From contig CALSCO010001526.1 of assembly GCA_943704415.1 (NCBI GenBank), positions 1 through 10,798 of the forward strand: a DNA stretch of 10,798 nt, read 5' to 3'. Shown in pieces: positions 1 through 7,357 of the stretch; the first letter of the stretch is position 1, and each line of letters opens with the position of its first letter. A program made the position numbers and the translations under genes. The DNA is from Parvularia atlantis (Eukaryota > Opisthokonta > Rotosphaerida). The notes beneath the pieces are model-generated. The model ran no database searches, had not been told where the DNA came from, and was given only the letters and a program-made list of their open reading frames with translations.

Positions 1-3000
1 GACGCACGAAATCATCGACGGGACCCGCTGCGCGTCGGTCGGCCGCACCTCGTTGATGATCGACCACGTCTGCGCCTGCGCGGCGGTGCGTGAGCGAGCG
101 GAGGCGCTGGGCGCGTGCACGCACGATGCTGTAGATGTTGTCGAGCGTTGCTCGGTCGCTCTGCCGCAGCCGCTTGCGGATTGTCTGCGGGCATGCGCCG
201 TGAGCCCTTCGCTTGGTGCAGAGGCGCGTACGCACCGCTTTGTTGCGCACGAACGGCAGGTAGTAGAAGAGGTTGTAGAACATGGCGTAGAAGCGCAGGA
301 AGAGGATGCATGGCAGCTTGTATAGGATCGGGAAGAGCACGACAACCTCCGAGAACGTGTCGAGCCCTGCGGCGCGTGTAAGACGGGCGAGGCGGACGCA
401 CGGGGCAGGCGCACCGATGGGCCAGAGCACTATCATGTTGAAGACGGAGTACACGATCATCTGGATCGCCCACGCTCCAACGAGGCCTATGTACGGACGC
501 TGTGTGTCAGGTCGCGGCGCGGTGCGTTAACGCGCTCGCGCGCACCGTGGAACAGGAGGATGCGGTCTTGCAGGATGATCACGATCACGGCTGTGTACAG
601 CAGCTGCGCCCTGCGGCGGTGCATGTGTGAGCCGAACGCGGTCGTTGTGCGCGCGCGCGCCGCACCAGTCGTTCAGGATAAGCGCCATGTCGTGCGTGGC
701 CACGATGCGGGCGAAGATGCCGCGGTACGACCACTCCTTGACCGACAGGACCGTGCGCGCGTACTTCCACAGGAAGCGGTGCCGCGAGACATCCCAGCCC
801 TTTCCGCGCTGATAGAAGAGCGAGGGCTCTGCGCGCGAGCGTGAGCCACAGCACAGTTGCACCGCCGCCGCGCCGCACCGCCGCAGGAGCACGGCCCGGG
901 CATCCACGCCTTTGGGAAGTACGGCGGAACGAGGTCGCGCCAATGGATCCAGTGAATGGGCACGTCGGTGCCGATGAGGAACTCGGCCACGTCGACCTTG
1001 TAGTTGCCGGCGTGCTTGACGTCTGGGTTGAGGTAGTACGGCTGCCCGGCGAGCGAGTGCAGCAGCAGGCCCTGCTGGAGGTCGTCGCCATTGTGCTGCG
1101 CGGGGAAAGGGTGAGCGTGCGTGTCGAACGGCCGGCGGCTGCCCCGGCGCACCATCGTGTCGTGGCGGAAGAGGATGTCGACGATGGTCGTCGCCCGCCA
1201 CGTGTTGACCGCGCCCGAGGCGAACAGCGCCGTGCCGTAGCGCGCCTGCACAATCTTCATGAAGCCTGCGCGCGCGGCATCAGGAGGCAGTGCAGCGGGA
1301 CTTGGGTACGGGCGGACCGGCCACGAGGTACTCGAGGTCCTCCATCTGGCACAGCGACGACGCTCGGTTGGCGGCACGGAGCGGGTAGGCGACGCATTGT
1401 GTTCCCCTGTCCTTCTCAAACATGCCTAGGCGCGCGCGTGTGAGCATGCGTGACGAGGCGCGCGCGCAGACGCACTGAGCACTTTGCGCAGGTCCCACGA
1501 CGGCGGCAGGTGCGTGTCATCGTCCAGCAGCGTGATGTAGTCGGCGTGGTTGAGCACTGCGGTGCCGCAGTCAGCTCGCGGCGAACAGCAACAGCAGGCG
1601 CGGTGCGCACGGTTGTAGGCGGCCGACAGCTGCGCCAGCGTCTTATTGCCGCGCTGGATGTGGCCGTAGTTGATGCCAGCCTCGTCGGCCGGCTCGTTCG
1701 GGTGCGACTCGCGGTACTCGGCGGTGAGCTGCTCGCAAAGCTTGCGCGACGCGCGGACCTCACGCCTGCGATGCGCACGTCAGCAGCAAGATGCGGCCCG
1801 CAGGAACGCCCCGCACTTGGTGGAACCGTTGTCGGCGACGACGATTTGCCGCGGCGACACGTGCACGAGCAGATGCTCGATTGTCTCACGGATCTGCCCG
1901 CACGCGTGAGCAACGTGCGTGTGCGCGGCTGCGGTGCGCACCTTTGCGGACGAGTTGTGGCAGGCGATGACGAAGAAGAAGCGCTTCCTGGCCTGCTCGA
2001 GCGGCAGCGGGACGGCGTCGACGATGGCTATGAGCGAGCGTGCGTCAGGCGGTGCGGCGGTGGCAAGGCAGGGGTGTGGCGAACGCTTGAACAGGTGTGT
2101 CATCGAGATCTTGGCCGAGCTGAGCGAGTCGACCGAGGGCGCCGTGGGGTTGTCCTGCGTTGCGCAGTGAGTATGCGTCAGAATCGTGTTCGCGTCACGG
2201 TAGACCACACGCCACCTGCCCAGCGGCCTGCTTGGCGTCAGCCGCTTGTACCGCGCGCTTCGCCTGCGCCTGCACGTCATCCGGCTCGTCGTCGTCGTTA
2301 AGCAGGTTGGCGTCGCGCGGCTTGGTGTAGGAGCGCCAGCGGACGGTGCATACGCCGAGCATAAGGATCATGCAGTCCCAGCTGAGCAGGATGATGTACA
2401 GCAGGAAGAAGCCTGGGCGGCAGCGCGTTGGCCAGGCTGCAGCGCGTGGAGGCAAGGGCGCGCACCAGGGCTCTCGTAGTCGTTCGCCGGGTTGCTGAAC
2501 TCGAACAAGAGGTCAATCGGTGACTTGATGAAGTTCTGCGACCTTCACGGGCGCACAGTGCACGCGTTAGCAACACACGGGCGGGCGAGAGCGGGCGAGA
2601 GCGTCAGCGCACCCGTCGCTCGTCGTCATGCGGTTTGAGGGCGAGAAGTAGACGCCGAGGAACGCGCCGACCATGACCGCAAAGAAAATGAAGCAAATCA
2701 GCTGCAACTGCTGGCGCCCGGAGCTGCGTGGCGCGTGAGTGTGCATGCGGCACTGGCATGTGCGCGCACCTGCCAGGCAGATTCGCGCCCGAAGAGACGA
2801 CGCCCGACAGCAGTCGCTCCGCTAGCGGCCGCACGAGGCCCGCGTAGCCGAAGAAGATGGTGACGACAACGTAGCTGAACGTGATGTAGTAGCCCTGGAC
2901 GAGCGGCGCCATCAGCGCTGTTGCCGAGCGCAAGCGCACCGGCCCGCATGGACCTTGAGCGGATACGTGCCGGCGAGTGGGTTGATGCACTCGCAGTGCT

Positions 3001-6000
3001 GCGGCTCGCGTGGGTATGCGCTCATGTTGAGCACGCTGTAGTCCGACTTGTCCGTCTGCAGGAACGCGTACGTCGCCGCCAGCACCTCTCTGATGCGGCG
3101 CGGCATCGGCACCGCGCATCACCGCGGGCGAAGAGCACGCACGAGCCGATCTTGTAGCGCTCGCAGAAGCACGTGTAGTTCCACCGGCTGAACTGGTACG
3201 TCTTGGGCGCCGACGACGTCGAGGCGGCACCTGTGCGCGGCCGCGCGTTAGCAGCCGCGGGGGGTGGAGCGTTGGCAGACGCACCGCGTCCGTTGAGCAG
3301 GTTGACCGAGATGGTGATGCCCTCCGTGGGCATAGAGCTGATGACGAGCTTCTTGCCCTGCCCCTGAAACTGCGCGCGCCACTCGCAGGTCAGCGCCCGG
3401 GCAAGCCGACTGCGCAGACGCGTGCCTTGTAGTTGCTGCGGCTGGAGGGGTCGGAGAAGCCGAGGGCCATCCACGGAATGCGCGCTTCGAGGACCTGCGC
3501 GGCGCGAGCACAGTTAGCGTTCTTGTCAGCCCGAGAAAAGCGCGGTGCACACCGAGCCGTTGGCGTTCCACATGGCGTGGTTGCTGAACTCGGGGTGCTC
3601 GGGGCTGGTGAAGCCTGCGCACCAGCGCGTGAGCGCACAGCACGCGATGGGAAGCACACGTTGGAGGCACCTCGCGGGTAGTCGCCCGCCCACTGCAGAA
3701 AGTAGTCCTGGAAGACCTTGTTGGTCTTGCCGATAACCGTCGGGATCTGCCGCGCGTTGCCGCTCGTCAGCCGCACGTGGTGCGCGAGCATGCACACCGA
3801 CCACACCTTGGCCAGCAGGCGCATGTTGTTGAAGCGCCCCGTGTCGCCCGCCAGGCCGTCCGGGTCGGGGATAAGGTTCGGATTCAACCACGCGCCCCAC
3901 GAGCGCAGGAAGTAGTCGGCCGCGGTGTGCACGTTCAGCGACATGTAGCCTGCGCACGAGGAGGGCGGCTGAGCGGGGCGGCGGGAGGACGGCGAGCGCG
4001 CACACCCTTGTTGAGCCGCAGCACAAAGTCGGCCTGGATCTGGAACGCCGCGCCCGGGAGGCCCTTCCACTGCCTGCGGCGGCCGGGCCGGTTGCGGGGT
4101 CAGCACAGCACGCGTCAGATCGCGCGGCACGCACGTCGACCCCTGGTTCGGCATTGAGTCGATGGCCACCACGAGCTGGTCGTTGTTGGTCCAGAACGTC
4201 CCATTGATCTTTACGATGAGCAGGTACAGGTATGCGGCGTCGTGCGTGACGGAGATCTGCGCCGCATGCGCCCGGTCACGCGCGCTACACTCACGCAGAC
4301 ATGCCCGGCGAGCGCACGAGCTGAAAGTCGTCCAGCGGCAGCGGCGGGTTACTTGCATACATCGGCCCAACGTCCCCCCAGTCGTCTTGCTCTGCGACCG
4401 CACAATCTGTCAGGCCAGGATAGGAGCAGCGGGCGGCACCGTGCGACGCACTGCCGTCGATGTCGACCGGCCGCTGTGGCTCAACCGCGACCATGCCGAA
4501 GAACTGCTCGGACGAAAACACGTTCTGCCACGCCTTGCGGTTCTTGTCGATCTTGAGGTTGTTCCAGTTCTGCGCGGCGCGGGCGCGAGCCGTCAGCAGC
4601 TGGTTGCGCACGCACAGTTGAGTCGCGCGCCACCTTCTTGAACCACTCGTCCATGAGCGCAAAGTACTGGGTGCGCCGTTAGCAGCTACCCTTGCGGAAG
4701 CACGAGCGCACGCGCACCATGAGGCCTGCGTAGCCGCGGTCGTAAATCATCGTCGCGATGCCGGCCATCATCTCAAACGCGACCGGCTCCTTCATGTGCC
4801 CGTGGTTGCGGCCGTGGTAGCCCCACTGCGCGCGTGCGGTCGCGCAGGTGAACGGAGACGCGGTCGAGGGCGGTTGCGCTGTACACCTGCGACGTGCCGA
4901 ACGACGTCGGCAGCCCGCACTCGGTGATCATGACCGGGTAGCCCGCCAAGTAGGCGTGCAGGCGCTCGAGGTACGTCGCGAACGGGTCCTCGGGCGTCTT
5001 GACCTCAGGGTACGCGCTGGTGCACGCACACGCGCACGCGCATCAGCACCGTAACCGTTTGAGCGAGGGACGCAGCGCACGATGGGTAGCCGGGGATGAG
5101 AGACGCGTAGTCCGAGAACGGGTAGTTCTGCCACGGCGCACGGCGGCGTCAGCGCGCAGGAACGCAAAAGAGAGCCGCGGGCGCTCGCGCGCACGAGGAA
5201 TGACGGGTAGTACGGGTACGCGTGGAACGTCATGAAATAGCCGCCGTACCAGTTGCTCTGCTCGCACACGCGCGGCAGTGAGCTATCGCGCAGACTGTCG
5301 CCGTGCGCGCAACACCTTCATGAAGATGTGCAGCGGGTCGACCGACATCCAGTCCTCGCTCGAGTCGGGCCAGTCAGGCTGTACAGGGCGCGGTGCACGC
5401 GCGCTCAGCCAACGCGGCGCGGGCGCGGCTCATGACGCGCACCTCAAGCGGATTCTTGATCGGATCGGTCGTGACCCAGTTGGTGAACGCCATCGGGCGC
5501 TGCCAGTTGCGCTGCATGTCCGTGATCGCCGTGTAGTCAAGCATCTGCGCGCCGCGGCGGTCGGCCGTGCACACGTGCACATGTACACCGCATGTGCGCG
5601 TACCTGGGCGAGCCAGATCTCGAACGGCGATGCATTGCTGGTGGTGCCGACGTAGGTGCCGTCGTAGGGCGCCATGCCTGCGCGCGTGCACCGCGCCGTG
5701 TGAGCCGCTGGCAGGCTGCGTCAGCGAAGAAGGAGGCACGCACCCGCGTTGAGCACGTTTGTCTTGTTGACGTCCTGCTCGTACCTGTGGCGCGCCGCTG
5801 TGAGCCGCGCGATAGCGCGTGGCACTGAGCGCCAGAGACGCACCATTCAGTGCCCACAGCCCAGCCGACGATGTACTTGGAGATGTCGGACGTGTAGCGC
5901 TGGTACTGCCCGGGCAGCCACTAGGTGCGGTGTGCGGTCGTCAGCCGAGCCAATGGCGCAGCACGCGCGCGCGCGCCTCAATGTTGCCGCCGCCGTGCAC

Positions 6001-6888
6001 CGCGTTCACAAGGTTGATGATGATGTTCTTGAAGTCTGCGGCGGCGGGGCGGTGAGCCACGTCACTGGCCGACCACGGCGCACGCGCACCGTCGTAGATC
6101 TCGCGCTCAAACACGTCCACGCCGCCGTCGACCTCGCCGACCTCGGCCGGGGTGTAGATGCCCGCGAGCATGAGCAGCGGCTTCTTGCCCTTGGCCAAGC
6201 GCCCGTCATTGAGCTCCTTGAACGCGTCGTAGAACTCGGCCGAGAGCAGCGTGTACGTGCGGATGCAGTTGGCGTTGTGGTTGAGCGCGTACTCTAGCAG
6301 GCGCTGGTAGTCGGCTCTGCGCGCGGTGCGGTTCAGCGATCGCGCACGTCCACGACCGCGATCAACGCGCACTTGCTCAGGCCCTGCTCGCCGGGGTCGT
6401 AGCCGGGCTTGCCCACGCCGAGGTTGACGCCGGAGATGAAGCCCGTGCGCTCGAAGCTTGCGCCGTTGAACTTGTACCTGCGTCACGCCGTCGTCGTCCC
6501 CGTCAGCGCGGCACGGGCAGCCATCGACGCGCAACGCACGTAATGTAGTCATACTCGACCCGCGCAAACATGTTGAGCCCTGCGGGCGGGTCCGGCAGCG
6601 GCTCGCGCTGCGGCACGCCGGTCGGCGGGAGCGTCGCGGGCGGCTGCGAAACGCGGGCGACACGCGCGTGCGACGCGGCGTGTCAGGTGCGTCTCGCCAG
6701 CGTCTCACTCTCGTTACCGCGCACCATGTAGTTGTCGCGCGTCGGGAAGGCCGAGGCCGTGGGCAGGACCGGGTTGTCGTTGTTGGGCGAGTTGTAGTCC
6801 GGGTTGCCGTTGTAGTAGTTGTACGGGTCGGTCGCGCCGGAGCCGTAGCCGATGGACGAGGGCGAGTGCGTCCCGGTCGGCGACGTGC

Positions 6889-6924
<36 letters not shown>

Positions 6925-7125
6925 TGTATCCGCCGCCTCCACCGCCTCCGCCACCGCTCGAGCCGGGCGGCGGCGTCGTGAAGTCACCGAAGGGGCCTGT
7001 GCCGCCCCACGTCAGCCCGCGCGTACGATGTCGTGCCGCGTACTCTGGCCGTGCGCGCCGCCCATCGCGACCAGCAGCAGCAGCAGCAGCGGCACGATTG
7101 CGTGCCGGGCGTGCGCGCGTGCCAT
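1..7125 (-). CDS. Membrane-bound GH-GT2 fusion: glycoside hydrolase barrel plus processive family-2 glycosyltransferase (3' end outside window)
   Basis: Spliced gene read from the ATG at 7125-7123; about 1,560 codons lie in the window. Order by residue: signal peptide 1-26; Gly-rich linker about 39-70; TIM-barrel glycoside hydrolase about 153-560, with candidate acid/base Glu in VGTEW (about 312) and nucleophile in ITECG (about 475); beta-rich accessory region about 565-880; three transmembrane helices (about 886-906, 934-954, 990-1011); GT2 domain about 1090-1400 with ADNGST, LLDDDTH, NGDD and QRGKGW; then at least three more helices. The family-level inference is a glycan synthase with cytosolic GT2 and an extracytosolic barrel that could hydrolyse or transglycosylate the product. 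The polymer is unknown. The start is chosen because it opens directly on the signal peptide; an upstream in-frame ATG near 7230 adds a poorly hydrophobic extension. It may be two genes if a stop was missed, but all junctions keep frame. Confidence 0.85.
125..610 (-). other. C-terminal transmembrane segments after the GT2 domain
   Basis: Exons 40-42 encode AQLLYTAVIVIILQDRILLF, LVGAWAIQMIVYSVFNMIVL and a long hydrophobic stretch (FSEVVVLFPILYKLPCILFL, then FYAMFYNLFYYLPF) that may be one or two passes. These are followed by the basic segment TIRKRLRQSDRATLDNIYSI. Membrane helices C-terminal to the QRxxRW region form the polymer channel in processive GT2 synthases. The last exon seen (75-8) encodes QTWSIINEVRPTDAQRVP and runs to a GTGCGT donor at the edge, so the C-terminus is outside the window. 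Confidence 0.75.
666..2154 (-). other. Family-2 glycosyltransferase catalytic domain (processive synthase type)
   Basis: Exons 32-39 encode RKRFFFVIACHNSSAK and RQIVVADNGST (nucleotide-binding strand and first Asp), HADYITLLDDDTHLPP (DxD-type metal site), SMFEKDRGTQCVAYPL, GTALFASGAVNTWRA, then TMHNGDDLQQGLLL (acceptor-side catalytic Asp, the usual ED/TED position) and LFYQRGKGWDVSRH, which matches the Q(Q/R)xRW motif of processive GT2 enzymes except that Gly replaces the motif Arg. This set identifies a beta-glycan synthase-like GT2. The donor sugar cannot be deduced. The catalytic Asp residues are present, so the enzyme looks active. Confidence 0.82.
2216..2894 (-). other. Three transmembrane helices ahead of the GT2 domain
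   Basis: Exons 28, 29 and 31 encode GYYITFSYVVVTIFFGYAGL, LQLICFIFFAVMVGAFLGVY and FFLLYIILLSWDCMILMLGV, each a good 20-22 residue hydrophobic helix. The third is followed by basic residues (RWRSYTKPR) and an acidic stretch (LLNDDDEPDD). With a lumenal or extracellular N-terminus, three passes put the GT2 domain in the cytosol, where nucleotide sugars are available. That is the arrangement of cellulose, chitin and hyaluronan synthases. Confidence 0.8.
3285..4569 (-). other. Beta-rich accessory region between the GH barrel and the membrane part
   Basis: Exons 17-25 follow DEWFKK with NWNNLKIDKNRKAWQ and SEQFFGMVAVEP, then VDIDGKQDDWGDVG, HDAAYLYLLIVKING, DQLVVAIDSMPNQGS, FQIQADFVLRLN, VLEARIPWMALGFSDPSS and KKLVISSMPTEGI. 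The pattern of a DG-x-DDW opening, a D-x-AYLYL strand and a later LEARIPW...FSDPS strand is typical of beta-sandwich modules appended to carbohydrate-active enzymes. It may bind the nascent glycan or pack on the barrel. No binding residues can be named from sequence alone. A Cys-containing juxtamembrane stretch (NYTCFCERYKIGS; CECINPLAGTYPLK) follows and precedes the first transmembrane helix. Confidence 0.55.
4634..6477 (-). other. Glycoside hydrolase TIM-barrel domain (clan GH-A-like)
   Basis: Exons 4-16 encode a barrel starting at TGFISGVNLGVGKPGYDPGE and running through NCIRTYTLL, KKPLLMLAGIY, SKYIVGWAVGTEW, MAPYDGTYVG, FMTFHAYPYYPSF, YPVMITECGLPTSFG and YFALMDEWFKK. In clan GH-A the acid/base Glu follows strand 4, usually in an Asn-Glu pair, and the nucleophile Glu lies at strand 7. 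VGTEW and ITECG fit these positions, with Thr in place of the usual Asn. IRTY..., VGxE and TEx-G resemble GH17 glucanases and transglucosylases; DEWFK followed by NRKAW...SEQFFGM resembles a GH2-type barrel which, from memory, occurs in bacterial proteins linked to glycosyltransferases. I therefore assign the clan, not the family. It is extracytosolic because it follows a signal peptide. Confidence 0.7.
6725..6996 (-). repeat. Gly-rich low-complexity linker, with a (CCG)11 plus-strand microsatellite
   Basis: Exon 2 begins SPFGDFTTPPPGSS and continues into two glycine tracts separated by Tyr-Ser. The longer tract includes 11 perfect CCG triplets on the plus strand (6891-6923). It then becomes Asn/Asp/Tyr/Pro-rich (TDPYNYYNGNPDYN). 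It is probably a disordered spacer between signal peptide and catalytic barrel. The triplet tract is a plausible site of length polymorphism and of sequencing error. Confidence 0.75.
7044..7125 (-). other. Signal peptide exon
   Basis: The first exon encodes MARAHARHAI, then VP, six leucines and VAMGGAHG-Q, followed by a splice in phase 1. This is a classical signal peptide: basic n-region, Leu-rich core, small residues before the likely cleavage site near Ala-His-Gly|Gln. The Leu run is a pure CTG tract (seen as CAG on the plus strand at about 7073-7090), so its length may vary between strains. It sets the topology: the glycoside hydrolase part is secreted or lumenal. Confidence 0.75.
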
Positions 7126-7338
7126 CGTCGCGGGCGCGCGCAGGAGAGAACTAGCATACGCACCGGTGGCGTGGCGTGGCGCACACACGCAGGTAGGGCG
7201 ACATGAACGGGGGGCCATCTCTGCCAGCACAGGCTAGGTGCCCCCCATTTCCTCCGGCACCATCAAAGGAGTACACACGCAGCGCTCACTTCACTCGTAA
7301 GTAGTTGGCGTCCAGGTCGCGGGAAGGAAACTGTTGTA
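7126..7338. other. Intergenic spacer between the two minus-strand genes
   Basis: This stretch of 213 bp must hold the 3' end signals of the upstream surface-protein gene and the promoter and 5' leader of the GH-GT2 gene. I see no AATAAA, no TGTAA element and no TATA box on the minus strand. It holds a direct repeat next to the upstream stop codon and a GC-rich inverted repeat, listed separately. The compactness implies a short 3' UTR and a short promoter. Confidence 0.6.
7209..7246. repeat. Inverted repeat, 7-bp G/C arms with 24-nt loop
   Basis: GGGGGGC at 7209-7215 pairs with GCCCCCC at 7240-7246. The loop contains a further short GCC/GGC pairing. It sits in the spacer about 95 bp downstream of the stop codon of the surface-protein gene. 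It could be an RNA hairpin in its 3' UTR or the GH-GT2 leader, or have no function. Confidence 0.5.
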
Positions 7339-7357
7339 CTAGTTGGCGTCCAGGTCG
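7302..7357. repeat. 18-bp direct repeat spanning the stop codon of the surface-protein gene
   Basis: TAGTTGGCGTCCAGGTCG occurs exactly at 7302-7319 and 7340-7357, 38 bp apart. On the minus strand the copy at 7340-7357 encodes the last residues (DLDAN) and the first two bases of the TAG stop; the other copy lies downstream of the stop. A third partial copy (GTCCAGGTCGGC) lies at 7370-7381 and encodes the similar ADLD. This looks like a small tandem duplication of the gene end. Confidence 0.8.

Larger units (their letters stand above)
8..7125 (-). other. Exon-intron model of the GH-GT2 gene (44 exons in window)
   Basis: Exons in transcript order: 7125-7044, 6996-6725, 6643-6540, 6477-6373, 6316-6090, 6035-5965, 5920-5844, 5784-5744, 5677-5604, 5544-5443, 5378-5316, 5257-5195, 5127-5081, 5016-4887, 4825-4718, 4666-4634, 4569-4452, 4391-4318, 4256-4135, 4073-4006, 3949-3798, 3746-3671, 3614-3553, 3494-3420, 3369-3285, 3230-3143, 3089-2954, 2894-2770, 2723-2613, 2542-2466, 2412-2216, 2154-1942, 1893-1817, 1765-1611, 1556-1476, 1425-1318, 1265-1153, 1095-879, 828-666, 610-546, 486-415, 366-236, 184-125, 75-8. 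Phases agree at every junction. Less certain: an extra 57-nt intron 2084-2028 inside exon 32, the donor at 3419 (a GC donor at 3425 is possible), the acceptor at 5258, and acceptor 2543, which ends in AAG. A GTGCGT donor at 7-2 suggests the window ends inside an intron. This is a hand model, with no transcript support. Confidence 0.72.

Noticed and set aside
841-2301. Long plus-strand open frames at 841-1443 and 1450-2301
   Set aside because: They are antisense to exons with conserved GT2 motifs; their translations are Arg/Val/Ala-rich without any recognisable pattern. High GC makes stop codons rare on both strands.
3747-3797. Treating the segment between KVWS and IPTVIG as coding
   Set aside because: It has a GTGTGC donor, CTGACG branch-like site and GGCAG acceptor and is 51 nt long, matching its neighbours. 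I removed it as an intron, but it stays open in frame so this is not certain.
5941-6987. A single 348-residue minus-strand frame, Arg/Ala-rich then ending in the barrel segment
   Set aside because: Only the part from about 6316 down is real coding sequence. The N-terminal half is an out-of-frame reading of the Gly linker and of introns.
1-7125. Reading the many frame changes as frameshifts in a decayed bacterial-type gene
   Set aside because: Each change coincides with GT...AG boundaries, a branch-like motif and a matched phase, and catalytic residues are intact on both sides. Pseudogene decay would not give this regularity.
6852-7154. Plus-strand proline-rich frame with runs of Pro
   Set aside because: It is the complement of the Gly-rich linker in the GH-GT2 gene. 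The minus-strand reading connects a signal peptide to the catalytic domain across a well-formed intron.
7012-7230. Start at the upstream ATG near 7230 for the GH-GT2 gene
   Set aside because: It would add about 35 residues ahead of the hydrophobic core and spoil a clean N-terminal signal peptide. The ATG at 7125 is the better start, although the upstream one cannot be excluded.
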